From the NCBI RefSeq assembly GCF_030654605.1, contig NZ_JAURXB010000193.1, positions 1-38,978 of the forward strand: a DNA stretch of 38,978 nt, in the 5' to 3' direction. The notes under the pieces are model-generated. The model worked only from the letters and a program-made list of their open reading frames with translations, was not told where the DNA came from and did not search any database. Within the stretch, counting starts at the first letter, position 1, and every line of letters begins with the position of its first letter. The translations under genes and the position numbers were made by a program. The DNA comes from Bradyrhizobium sp. (lineage in GTDB: Bacteria; Pseudomonadota; Alphaproteobacteria; Rhizobiales; Xanthobacteraceae). This document shows, one piece after another, positions 22,376 through 38,978 of this stretch.

Positions 22376-22408
22376 GGAAAATCGCCTGACCGGCTTTTCG
22401 CGATTTCC
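22376..22408 (-). terminator. Possible terminator after the ABC transporter gene
   Basis: On the minus strand GGAAATCGC pairs with GCGATTTTCC (one bulged T) around a loop of about 14 bases, four bases past the stop codon. There is no long T-run after the stem, so rho-independent function is uncertain. Confidence 0.35.
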
Positions 22409-22411
22409 GGC

Positions 22412-24385
22412 TCAATCCTCGTCGTCATCATCGTCATCATCGCCGGCCTGATCGTCCGCCTTATGCGGCTTGTGGCTCTGGTCGTCCCACAGCTTGCGAT
22501 AGACCCCGTTGGCGGCGAGCAGTTTCTGGTGTGAACCGCGTTCGATCGCCCTGCCGCCCGATATCACGATGATCTCGTCCATCTCGACCACCGACGTCAG
22601 CCGGTGGGTCGAGAAGATCATGGTGCGGCCCTGGGCCAGTTTCATCAGCGTCTTGTTGATGGCGGCTTCCGTGGTCTGGTCGAGCGCCGAGGTCGCCTCG
22701 TCGAGCAGCAGCACCGAGGGGTCGCGGACGACCGCACGGGCGATGGCGATGCGCTGGCGCTGCCCGCCCGATAGCGTGTCGCCGCGCTCTCCGACCTCGG
22801 TATCGTACTTCTCCGGCAGGCTCATGATGTAACTGTGGATCTCGGCCTTCTTCGCCGCCTCCACGACCTCTTCGTCGGTCGCACCTTCCTTGCCGAGCCG
22901 GATGTTTTCCCGGATCGACATGTTGAACAGCATGTTCTCCTGGAACACCACGGCCATGCTCTTGCGCAGGGATTCGACGGTCACCTTGCGGATATCGACG
23001 CCGTCGATGGTCAGGCGCCCTTCATCCGGCACATAGAGGCGAAGGATCAAATTCAGCAGCGTGCTCTTGCCGGAGCCGCTGGGGCCGACGACCGCAATGG
23101 TCTTGCCGACATCGAGCTTGAGACTGAGATTGTCGAGCACCGGCGTCTCGGAGCCCTCGTACTTGAACGACACGCGGTCGAAGGTGATGTCGTTGGTGAT
23201 GCGCGGCAGCTCGGGCGCGCCCGCGCGATCGGCGCCGCGGGTCGGCTCGTCGAGCAATTCCTGAATGTGACGCACCGCCGCCGCCGACTGGATCGACACC
23301 GGAATGAAATGCATCAAGTGGGCGATGTTGTAGGACACCTCCCAGAACGCACTCTCGAACGTCACGAAGGTTCCGACCGTGATCTGCCCCTTGGTGGCGA
23401 GATAGGCGCCGATCGCGAGCACCACCAGATGCAGCAACAACACCGAGATCGTGACCGAGCGCTCGACCATGGTCGAGAGAAACACCGCGGAAGCGGTCTT
23501 GTCGCGAACCTGGTTGTTGCGCAGACGGAACCAGCCGAAGGCGCGGCGCTGCAGGCTGAACGCCTTCACCACGGCCTGCGCCGCGACGTTTTCCTGCACC
23601 ATGCCGAGCAGCGACGATTCGTGCAGCTTCTGCTCGTAATTCGCCTGCACCGCCTTCGGCGTCAGCAGCCGCGGGCCGATCAGCGTGATCGGAAACACCA
23701 GCAGTGCTACCGCGGCGAGCTGCCAGTTCAGGAACAGCATCAGGATGATGCCGGCGATCAGTTCCAGGAACGGCAATGCCGCGCTGTTGGCAAAACTCTT
23801 GATCGAGGTTTCGAAGGCCGAAAGGTCGATCGAGAACCGCGACAGGATCTCGCCGCGCTGGGTGCGCGCGAAATAGCCCGACGGCAGGTCCTGCACGTGG
23901 CCGAACAGGCGCGACCGCACGTCGGCAATAAGGGATGACGCGAGCTTGGCGTCCCATCGCTCATACCAAATCGCGACGATCGAAGTGATGATGCCGGCCA
24001 CCGCCAGCACCCCGAGGATCATGTAGAGGGCCTGGAAATCCTCTTCGCCGAGTGCGTCGTCGATCAGGAATTTGAGGCTCAGCGGCATGATGACGTTGAA
24101 CAGCGTCTCGACCACGACGCCGAAGGCCACAAAGGCCAGCATTTTCCTGTAATTCTTCAGAAACGGCTGGACGAAGGCATAGATCGTCGCAAACGCGCCG
24201 GCGGCTTCCTGCGCGGTATAAACGACGAGATCCTCATCATCGTCGTCGTCGTCTATCTCGATATCAGGCTCGGATGGCTTGACCGCCTTCTTGCCAAGCT
24301 CCGCCGCAACCGGATCGCCCGCGGCGTCGGGCTTCGGATCGTCCGATGAAGGAGGCTCGTCCGATGAAGGAAGCTTGGGCGCCAT
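22412..24385 (-). CDS. ABC exporter, fused membrane and ATPase domains, with acidic tails
   Basis: This is a half-size type IV ABC exporter (MsbA/LapB-like layout) of 657 residues, expected to work as a homodimer in the inner membrane. Six predicted membrane helices lie within about residues 80-365. The ATPase domain has Walker A GPSGSGKST (434-442), Q-loop Gln482, signature LSGGQ (538-542), Walker B VLLLDEA (558-564) and His594. All catalytic motifs are intact. Unusual are the ends: residues 1-53 are hydrophilic and close with a run of Asp/Glu (41-52), and the C-terminus (645-657) is another aspartate run. Substrate is unknown; lipids, peptides or drugs are all possible. It lies 126 bases downstream of the oxidase-methyltransferase gene and may share its transcript. 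Confidence 0.9.
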   Translation of the reverse strand: MAPKLPSSDEPPSSDDPKPDAAGDPVAAELGKKAVKPSEPDIEIDDDDDDEDLVVYTAQEAAGAFATIYAFVQPFLKNYRKMLAFVAFGVVVETLFNVIMPLSLKFLIDDALGEEDFQALYMILGVLAVAGIITSIVAIWYERWDAKLASSLIADVRSRLFGHVQDLPSGYFARTQRGEILSRFSIDLSAFETSIKSFANSAALPFLELIAGIILMLFLNWQLAAVALLVFPITLIGPRLLTPKAVQANYEQKLHESSLLGMVQENVAAQAVVKAFSLQRRAFGWFRLRNNQVRDKTASAVFLSTMVERSVTISVLLLHLVVLAIGAYLATKGQITVGTFVTFESAFWEVSYNIAHLMHFIPVSIQSAAAVRHIQELLDEPTRGADRAGAPELPRITNDITFDRVSFKYEGSETPVLDNLSLKLDVGKTIAVVGPSGSGKSTLLNLILRLYVPDEGRLTIDGVDIRKVTVESLRKSMAVVFQENMLFNMSIRENIRLGKEGATDEEVVEAAKKAEIHSYIMSLPEKYDTEVGERGDTLSGGQRQRIAIARAVVRDPSVLLLDEATSALDQTTEAAINKTLMKLAQGRTMIFSTHRLTSVVEMDEIIVISGGRAIERGSHQKLLAANGVYRKLWDDQSHKPHKADDQAGDDDDDDDED

Positions 24386-24511
24386 GAAACCAACCGGTGC
24401 TGCACGGCCGGCACGACCGCAAAATCAAGGGAGACGGCCGAGCGAGCCACGGCCGCGATCCTATGCGATCAATATGCGTTCGGCAAAATAATTGGAAGGC
24501 CGGCGGTTCGC

Positions 24512-26566
24512 TTAATCGTCGGCCTCGACCTTGTCGAAGAACGAGTAACGCAGGCTGTCGGAGTCCGCATACCACTGGCCGGGCCCCTTGTTGGCCGCCA
24601 GCGTCGCCGCCCAGAGCACGTCCGTGACGTCGCGGCGATGCATCGACAGGTCGAATCCGTTGCCGAAGAACAACTCCGACCATTCCCACCAGGTGCCGAG
24701 CTTCTTCACGCCGCGCAGCAGGTCGTAGCGGTCGATCAGCGCCGGCGCCATGTCCGACGTCACGGATCCGAACACCAGGCCGGTCTTCACCACGCGGTTC
24801 AACTCGCGAATCGCGCGGGGAACCTGCTTTTCGGAGACATGGCACAGGCTGGTTTCGAACACGAAGTCGAATTCCGCGTCCTTGAACGGCATATCGACGA
24901 TCGATCCGAACTTGCAGAACTCCTTCAGTTCTTTCGGCGTCCGGGCGTGGATCGCGCGATTGTTCTCGATACCCCACGCGTCGATCCCGCGGGCGCGCAG
25001 TGCGCCCACCAGCTCGCCGCTGGCGGAGCCGGCCACCAGCAGCCTGTAGCCCCTGGCCCTGTTCCAGACGATCTTGACGAGGTCGGTCAGGTAGGCCGGA
25101 TCGGTGAACTGGCTCCAGACCTCGCCATAGGGCCCGAGCCCGCGATAGTTCTCGAAATACTCGCGGTCGATCTTGTCGGACGCAGGCGTGCTGCCGTCGC
25201 CGCGCGCGCGGCGCAACCGCATCATCTCGGTGACGATGATGTCGGTGGCGGCATCGGAGGAGTCCAGCAATCCGTTCAGCGTCGAGTCGAACAGATAGTC
25301 GCCGACCACGACCAGGCCGGGATGCTGTTTCGGCTCGGGACGGTGATTGGTCATGACGTCGCGTGCCGGCATGCCGCCCGGCAGCGCATTCACCGACGAC
25401 AGCCAGCGATGGATCTTGCCCTCCATCAGATGCGCGCGCGCATCGCCGAACGAGTCCGGCAGCGACTTCACCGCGGCGTCGATCAGTTCCAGGTCGCTGA
25501 GATTGGCGAACGCCAAAGCATCGGAACCGGCGATCAGCCAGTTCAGCACGCCGTGCTTGCCGACATCGTGACGCGCACCTTCGTTGTAGACGCAGCAGCC
25601 GCCGAACGCTTCCGACATGAACCAGGCGCCCGGGATCCTCTCGCCCCAGAACGGCTCGTCGAACAGCAACGACACCCGCAGGTAATGCGCGGGGCGGTCG
25701 AAATAGGCGACGTGCTTGACCATCGACTTACGCAGCTGCTCGCCGCCCCATCGCATGGTGGCGAGCCAGGAATGCGGCAGACACATCACCACCAGATCGA
25801 AATCCCTGGTTTCCGGTCCCTTGCCGTTCATCATGTCGAGCTGATAGCGCCCGGCCGGGGTCTTGCCGACCTGGAGCACCCTGTGATTGAGCTGGATGTC
25901 GGCGCTGACTTCGGATAGCAGGCAGTCAATCAGCTGCTCGTTGCCGTTCTGGATCGAATACAGGCCGATATAGCCGTCGACATCCATCAAGAAGTTCTTC
26001 AGCGCATTGAGCCCATTGGTATTGTGGCTCTCGGTGGCAAGGTCGGACCGCGCCATGATCTTCAGGAAGCGCTTGGCGACGGGATCGTCGACTTCCTTGT
26101 CGAGCAGCGCTTCGCAGCTGATGTAAGCCCACGGGTGCTCGTTGTCGTGCGCGCCGACGCCTTCGTAATATTCGAGCGGCGACATCAAATCGGAGCAGCG
26201 CTTGCGGAACGCCTCGATCGCGTCGGCGGTCATGGCGCCGTATCTGCGGCGCATCCCCGGCACGTCGTTGAGCAACTCGCCATCGAGCTGGACCTGCTCG
26301 GCATCCATCGGAATGGTCTGCAGGCCGAAATGCTGGATCAATTCGCGCAGCGGATCCGGGCCCGTCATCGAGTAGTCGTATATCTCGGCTACGCCGGCTT
26401 CGTACATCGTCGGCGCCGAATCGAACTTCCGCGTCACGATCTTGCCGCCGACCCGGTCGGACGCCTCGTAAATCGTGATGCGGCAGAGATCGCCCAGCTT
26501 CTTTTTGAGGTACCAGGCGCTCATCAGCCCGCCGGGGCCGCCGCCAACGATTGCAAGATCCAGCAT
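24512..26566 (-). CDS. Flavin amine oxidase fused to a methyltransferase-like domain
   Basis: The N-terminal part (about 1-450) is a flavin-containing amine oxidase/phytoene-desaturase-type protein. It has the FAD-binding motif LAIVGGGPGGLMSAWYL (4-20), the ASDRVGGKIVT segment (35-45), and a C-terminal FAD-contact region GLVVVGDYLFDSTLNGLLDS (417-436). The C-terminal part (about 490-660) resembles a class I SAM methyltransferase, with YRLLVAGSASGELVGALRARG as motif I and DMPFKDAEFDFVFETSLCHV as the following strand and loop. The motif I glycine pattern (GSASG) is near the norm. Substrate and reaction are unknown. The ATG at 26566 (MLDLAIVGGG) is preceded by a GGA-containing stretch. It lies upstream of, and in the same direction as, the ABC exporter, and downstream of the rpoC terminator. 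Confidence 0.8.
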   Translation of the reverse strand: MLDLAIVGGGPGGLMSAWYLKKKLGDLCRITIYEASDRVGGKIVTRKFDSAPTMYEAGVAEIYDYSMTGPDPLRELIQHFGLQTIPMDAEQVQLDGELLNDVPGMRRRYGAMTADAIEAFRKRCSDLMSPLEYYEGVGAHDNEHPWAYISCEALLDKEVDDPVAKRFLKIMARSDLATESHNTNGLNALKNFLMDVDGYIGLYSIQNGNEQLIDCLLSEVSADIQLNHRVLQVGKTPAGRYQLDMMNGKGPETRDFDLVVMCLPHSWLATMRWGGEQLRKSMVKHVAYFDRPAHYLRVSLLFDEPFWGERIPGAWFMSEAFGGCCVYNEGARHDVGKHGVLNWLIAGSDALAFANLSDLELIDAAVKSLPDSFGDARAHLMEGKIHRWLSSVNALPGGMPARDVMTNHRPEPKQHPGLVVVGDYLFDSTLNGLLDSSDAATDIIVTEMMRLRRARGDGSTPASDKIDREYFENYRGLGPYGEVWSQFTDPAYLTDLVKIVWNRARGYRLLVAGSASGELVGALRARGIDAWGIENNRAIHARTPKELKEFCKFGSIVDMPFKDAEFDFVFETSLCHVSEKQVPRAIRELNRVVKTGLVFGSVTSDMAPALIDRYDLLRGVKKLGTWWEWSELFFGNGFDLSMHRRDVTDVLWAATLAANKGPGQWYADSDSLRYSFFDKVEADD

Positions 26567-26703
26567 ATGGTTTTCCGTCGCCCCAGCCGGCCGCCCGCTG
26601 TTCGCGACGCGCCCGGTCTAACTCCCCCTAGCAAAGGCGCTTTTGACGCTGAAGGGAAGATGAACAAAGCAGTGTGCAGTGCGAGAAAGGCGAAAAAACA
26701 GCA

Positions 26704-26729
26704 AAAAGGCCGGCTTGCGCCGGCCTTTT
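26704..26729 (-). terminator. Rho-independent terminator after rpoC
   Basis: An 11-base-pair stem AAAAGGCCGGC/GCCGGCCTTTT (four-base loop) lies 27 bases past the rpoC stop codon. On the minus strand it is followed by a T-run, and the plus strand also ends in TTTTC. It closes the rplJ-rplL-rpoB-rpoC unit before the oxidase gene. Confidence 0.85.
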
Positions 26730-26755
26730 CTTAACCTTGGTCAATTCCGAGTGCC

Positions 26756-30964
<4,209 letters not shown>

Positions 30965-31056
30965 GGTCTTCTCCTCGCGTGCCGATCGTCACCGGCAGCA
31001 AATTCGAAATTCTTTTTGACGCCACGCGTTTCGCCCAACGTCCGAGCGAAGCGCGG

Positions 31057-31081
31057 ATGCCCGGCGCAAAGCGCCGGGCAT
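31057..31081. repeat. Perfect inverted repeat in the rpoB-rpoC gap
   Basis: ATGCCCGGCGC (31057-31067) and GCGCCGGGCAT (31071-31081) form a perfect 11-base-pair stem around AAA. It begins 13 bases past the rpoB stop codon. No T-run follows on the minus strand, so it is not a classical terminator. It resembles a dispersed repeat but could act as an RNA hairpin between the two cistrons. Confidence 0.7.
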
Positions 31082-31094
31082 ATCGCTTTTTATG

Positions 31095-35216
<4,122 letters not shown>

Positions 35217-35660
35217 CGTGGCCTCTCATTTCGTCGCCCGTGAGGGGCGAACCTTCCGAAGCGCGACTGCCATCGCCCCCGGGTTGAATTTCCCAAACAT
35301 TCCGAAAGTCTGAAGTCTCATTTCAGGATTAAAATCCCAAATCGAAGCCCCGCACCTTCAAAACGCAAAACGACGCGCGGGGCGCTTCCGCACCCGCCCG
35401 TCTCAACCTGCTTAGTTACGGACCGAAAAAGCCCGAAATTGCCTGTCTCCCAACGGTCTGCGCAGAAGCGTCACCGTTCCCGCCGCCAACCGTGCTTTCG
35501 TGCTGCCGTCCCGATATGGGATGACAATCGTGGAGATTCGAGGGTTAAACCTGCAAATCCCCACACATTCCTGTGTACAACGTGGAACAAATCGCCCGTT
35601 CCGCGCCGTTTGGAAATCCCGGGCGCATGCGCCCGGGATTCTGCTCCAGCAAGCGCAGGC
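35217..35660. other. Spacer of 444 bases between rplL and rpoB
   Basis: No gene is supported. A 26-base perfect palindrome lies at 35615-35640, near rplL, and a smaller inverted repeat, TCGCCC/GGGCGA, at about 35232-35250, near rpoB. The rest shows no clear structure. It may serve as the transcriptional attenuator known between rplL and rpoB in E. coli, or hold an additional promoter. Confidence 0.5.
35615..35640. promoter_or_regulatory. Perfect palindrome downstream of rplL (possible attenuator)
   Basis: The 26-base run, from AATCCCGGGCGC through GCGCCCGGGATT (centre 35627/35628), is fully self-complementary. In RNA it would make a very stable hairpin whose 3' arm ends in only a short T stretch on the minus strand. 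It begins 20 bases past the rplL stop codon. Its position matches the partial terminator found between rplL and rpoB in E. coli, but function is only inferred. Confidence 0.5.
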
Positions 35661-36032
<372 letters not shown>

Positions 36033-36089
36033 TGATCTGTTTCCTTAAGCGAATTCGGTTCGAACCAGGTTTGATGTTTGCGAAGGGCG

Positions 36090-36608
36090 TCAGGCCGCTT
36101 CGCTCTTAGAGGCATAGGCCTGGACGACGCGCGCGAGCTTGGCCGCGGGCGCAGTCGAGAGCTGAGCGATCTTGGTCGCCGGCGCCACAAGGAGGCCGAG
36201 GATCTTCGCGCGCAGTTCATCGAGCGACGGCAGGGCGGCGAGCGCCTTGACGCCATTCACATCCAGGACGGTTTTACCCATCGATCCGCCGAGAATGACG
36301 AACTGTTCGTTCGCCTTGGCAAATTCGATGGCAACCTTCGGCGCCGCTACCGGATCGTTGGAAGTCGCGATCACGGTCGGCCCCTTCAGCAGGGAACCGA
36401 TGGCAACGACGTCTGTGCCTTCAAGAGCAATTTTGGCGAGACGGTTCTTCGAGACCTTCACCGACGCACCCGCCAGCTTCATCTGCGTACGCAGCTTCTG
36501 CATCTGGGCCACGGTGAGGCCGGAATAGTGGGCGACGACTGCAACGCTGGTGGTCTTGAACAGACCGTTCAGCGCTTCAACCGCGTCCTTTTTTGCCGCT
36601 CTTTCCAC
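36090..36608 (-). CDS. rplJ: 50S ribosomal protein L10
   Basis: L10 anchors the L7/L12 dimers to the ribosome, and the L10-L12 complex represses its own message in E. coli. I chose the GTG at 36608, reading (V/M)[16 protein letters not shown], giving 172 residues; it has a GGAGAG Shine-Dalgarno about eight bases upstream. A longer frame from 36665 has no such support and would run through the leader hairpin. Core segments are [17 protein letters not shown] and [15 protein letters not shown], and the C-terminal L12-binding helix follows. rplK and rplA, usual upstream partners, are not adjacent. Confidence 0.95.
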   Translation of the reverse strand: MERAAKKDAVEALNGLFKTTSVAVVAHYSGLTVAQMQKLRTQMKLAGASVKVSKNRLAKIALEGTDVVAIGSLLKGPTVIATSNDPVAAPKVAIEFAKANEQFVILGGSMGKTVLDVNGVKALAALPSLDELRAKILGLLVAPATKIAQLSTAPAAKLARVVQAYASKSEAA

Positions 36609-37221
36609 AGCAAGCTCTCTCCGGTTGGCGGCCTGCGCCTTAGAGGCAGGACCGCCGGGTTGCACCCATCGTCCCGCCCAAAACCTGACCTCGAGACCAC
36701 TTCAAGATCTCAGGACACGCCGGGCACGACGACATTTGAAAAGCCTGCCCTCCCGCGCCGAACGAGGCACGAGGTGTCGAGGTTCGAACCATACCCGCTG
36801 CCGTCGCGCGAAACGCGGCGTAAAGCGAAATCCGGTCTTCACCCGTCTATGCAGGCCGATGGATTAAGCCGTTGAAGAGACTTGCGTCTCATCGCGGGCG
36901 CCTGCAGTCTTGGACAGGATCGAGATCTTTCGGCGAGCCGAAGGACCCCTGCCCTCACCCCTCCCAAAACGACGGGTTTTCCTCCCTTTCGAGCAATCCA
37001 TGCGGATGTCCTGAAAGGAATGATCTCCAAGCGTATCGGGTTTTCGGAATGCGAGCACGGACGTGCCAGCAACGGCCAGCACGCCCGGAACGGGTTGTTT
37101 AACGAGTCTTTTCCGGCTTGCCAAGTCATTTATTGGCCAAATGTTAGCCAACGCTTCAGGTCCGTCAAACTGCATTCGCCGATTAATGCAACTTTCAGTG
37201 CCTGTGGCGGATGGTATCCCG
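36609..37221. other. Divergent spacer between rplJ and the membrane-protein gene
   Basis: The spacer is about 610 bases. It holds the rplJ 5' leader with a hairpin (36627-36656) and should contain promoters for both directions. I found no -35/-10 pair good enough to call. No rplA, rplK, tRNA or other gene is supported here. Confidence 0.55.
36627..36656 (-). promoter_or_regulatory. Leader hairpin upstream of rplJ
   Basis: In the rplJ message GGCGG pairs with CCGCC and, one base inside, CCTGC pairs with GCAGG, giving a ten-base-pair stem with one extra base on the 5' side. It ends about ten bases before the GGAGAG Shine-Dalgarno. Its position fits an L10-type autoregulatory leader, but the known L10 binding consensus was not tested. 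Confidence 0.4.
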
Positions 37222-38922
37222 ATGCAATCATCCCCGCCAGCCGACGCACCCGACCGCATCCGAGACCTTCGCGTCGGGCTCACCGTCCTGACAATCTCGG
37301 CTTTGTTGACCATTGCGCTGACCACCCCCCCGTCAGGATCAGTCCCAGCCGTCCACACCGTCCTGTACATGTTCACGGTGGGACTGCTCCTGTACCTGGG
37401 CTTCTTCAATTTCATTCTGCCCCTGATCGGCACCGTACTCGTCATCCGCGGCATGATGAACAACCGACCGGGTCTTGTGGCGGCGCCGTTTGTCTTTCTC
37501 GCTCTATGGATTGCCGCTTCCGTCGCAAGCCGGGTCTACGTTCTGTACTCCTATCCAGGATTGTCGAGCCGCGAGATTCCGGCGGCGCTTCGCACCGTTC
37601 GGACCTTGACCATCGAGAATGCCTCTTCCGTTGAATGCTGTGGCAATGTCACGCTGCTGTCGGAGGGAGTGATTGATCAGCTCGTGCTGGCCAACAAGAT
37701 CGAGGGCAAAACCCGGATAATGTCCTCGCGGCTCGCTCGTGGCAGCACTTGCACCGGGACCGACTTCAAGGCCTCGGCTCTGCTGGCTGAGGCAGGACGA
37801 ACCGATGAATGCATACAGACCGAAGAGATCGAGGCAATTCCGGATGGCCTCGTCATCAGCATAGATTCGTCGAGTGCTCCTGTCGACCTGGGTTGCTGCA
37901 CTGAAGGCATCGTCAGCCAGCGTCTGAATGGAAAGCAAGTGGTAGCGGCAACGTGGCATCATGGCATCGGCCGCGCACTCGCCTACCTTCCGATGTTCGG
38001 TCCGGGGTCCCCTGGAAAGGCCGGCGGAATCTGGAGTTTTGGTAGCGCAGAAGTCGTTCAGCGCGTCCAGATCGGCGGTCCGGAATTCTCGCATCGCGAC
38101 CTTGCTGTCGCAATCTACGGCATCGACTGGCGAGCGCTCCCAGCCAAGGCTCAAATATCGACCGCTGAGTTATCGCGGCGCGCTCTGAGCTTCGCGCAAA
38201 AAACAGACCTGCTGGAAAGACGACCGGCGCTGGACATGGCACTGGCCCTGCAGAAACGTCAGGCGACAGACAGCCAAATTCTCGCGCTCGTCGCATCCTA
38301 TATCGACGCCACCTATCTCAAAATCGAAGCCGGCAAGGTGAGCCAATTCTGGCAGGGGCTGAGTCGTGAGCAAAAACGCGAGTTTCTGGCGCTTGTGCTC
38401 GACCGGCTTAGAATACCCGCGCAGGGGCGAGACCATGGGTTAGAGTCCGTTTTTCCGGGTGACCTCCGAGCGGATTTCCACGAGGCTGCCGAGCAGGCCG
38501 AACGGATATTCGCCGAGCAGTCCGATCTCAAATCATGGCAATATGAATTTGCGTTGCGGATGGCTTACGACGACCGTCTACTTTACGGCAGCCCGGAAAA
38601 GCTATCCGAGCAGCAAAGAATATTTGCCATGCTCCGAGGCGGAAAACCCGCTGATCTCGCCAATCGGGCATTGGCGTTCAAAACCGTCTATCGCATCTCG
38701 ACCGACGAAGAGCGGGATTTCTTTGCCGGACGGCTGGATGATGTTCCTGACGAGTTGCTGGAACAATATGTGAAGAAGACCGGATGGTATGGCAGCGGCA
38801 CGGGCCGTGCGGTATCGCAAGCCATCGTCGATTTTCGAAACAAGGCTATCGCCCGCGTCGCGCGGATCCCGGATGAGACCGCACGCAAAAAAATCCATTT
38901 GCCGCCAAACTACGGCAACTGA
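37222..38922 (+). CDS. Unrecognised membrane-anchored protein, 566 residues
   Basis: I do not recognise this protein. From the ATG at 37222 (MQSSPPADAPDRIRDL) it has three hydrophobic segments at about 17-35, 45-75 and 84-108. The rest is a large hydrophilic region of about 450 residues with two Cys pairs (VECCGN and LGCCTEG). The open frame extends 53 codons further upstream to 37063, but that part is poor in membrane features and lies in the probable promoter region. It is on the plus strand, divergent from rplJ. Its base composition is somewhat less G+C-rich than its neighbours, which could mean later acquisition. Topology suggests an inner-membrane protein with a long soluble domain, on which side is not clear. 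Confidence 0.7.
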   Translation: MQSSPPADAPDRIRDLRVGLTVLTISALLTIALTTPPSGSVPAVHTVLYMFTVGLLLYLGFFNFILPLIGTVLVIRGMMNNRPGLVAAPFVFLALWIAASVASRVYVLYSYPGLSSREIPAALRTVRTLTIENASSVECCGNVTLLSEGVIDQLVLANKIEGKTRIMSSRLARGSTCTGTDFKASALLAEAGRTDECIQTEEIEAIPDGLVISIDSSSAPVDLGCCTEGIVSQRLNGKQVVAATWHHGIGRALAYLPMFGPGSPGKAGGIWSFGSAEVVQRVQIGGPEFSHRDLAVAIYGIDWRALPAKAQISTAELSRRALSFAQKTDLLERRPALDMALALQKRQATDSQILALVASYIDATYLKIEAGKVSQFWQGLSREQKREFLALVLDRLRIPAQGRDHGLESVFPGDLRADFHEAAEQAERIFAEQSDLKSWQYEFALRMAYDDRLLYGSPEKLSEQQRIFAMLRGGKPADLANRALAFKTVYRISTDEERDFFAGRLDDVPDELLEQYVKKTGWYGSGTGRAVSQAIVDFRNKAIARVARIPDETARKKIHLPPNYGN

Positions 38923-38928
38923 GTTCTG

Positions 38929-38946
38929 GCTGGGTTCAACCCCAGC
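38929..38946 (+). terminator. Possible terminator hairpin after the membrane-protein gene
   Basis: GCTGGG and CCCAGC pair around a six-base loop, six bases past the stop codon. No T-run follows, so it is a weak candidate. Confidence 0.25.
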
Positions 38947-38978
38947 ACCCGATAGGGTAGCGGCCGGCCGGCAAAGAA

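Noticed and set aside
36775..36800. GGTTCGAACC, resembling a tRNA T-loop
   Set aside because: The flanking bases do not make a T-stem, acceptor stem or anticodon arm on either strand; it is just a short palindrome.
38925..38950. GGGTTCAACCCC, resembling a tRNA T-arm
   Set aside because: The loop would have six bases instead of seven, and no other tRNA arm is present; listed only as a weak hairpin.

Overview
The window looks like chromosomal DNA from an alphaproteobacterium of the Bradyrhizobium/Rhodopseudomonas group (Nitrobacteraceae). This is inferred from the protein sequences, the high G+C, the contiguous str-S10-spc-alpha gene order, and short intergenic inverted repeats of types I associate with Bradyrhizobium. 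No database search was possible. Nearly every gene is on the minus strand, so transcription runs from high to low coordinates.

Layout by coordinate: (1) 1-639, the first 213 codons of hisC, cut by the window edge. (2) 640-914, a spacer with a strong terminator and a 140-base inverted-repeat element. (3) 915-20105, one long translation block: rpsL-rpsG-fusA-tuf, then the S10 cluster (rpsJ to rpsQ), the spc cluster (rplN to secY, adk), and the alpha cluster (rpsM, rpsK, rpoA, rplQ). (4) 20106-26755, an accessory island of about 6.6 kb. It holds a CelD/GNAT-like protein, the remnant of a plus-strand FAD oxidoreductase, an ABC exporter with acidic tails, and a flavin amine oxidase fused to a methyltransferase-like domain. 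(5) 26756-36608, the rplJ-rplL-rpoB-rpoC block, closed by a terminator at 26704-26729. (6) 36609-38978, an rplJ leader and a divergent plus-strand gene for an unrecognised membrane protein.

The core genes make both ribosomal subunits, two elongation factors, three RNA polymerase subunits (alpha, beta, beta'), the SecY channel and adenylate kinase. S12 carries the ordinary Lys43 and Lys88, and RpoB has an ordinary rifampicin-pocket sequence. No rpmJ (L36) or infA lies in the spc/alpha region, and rplK/rplA do not adjoin rplJ.

The most unusual items are: an adenylate kinase with a tail of about 110 residues, rich in lysine and alanine and resembling histone H1; the oxidase-methyltransferase fusion next to an ABC exporter with aspartate-rich ends; an oxidoreductase gene that appears to have lost its middle; and several inverted repeats inside ribosomal and RNA polymerase operons. 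I saw no rRNA or tRNA gene, CRISPR array, insertion sequence or phage gene.
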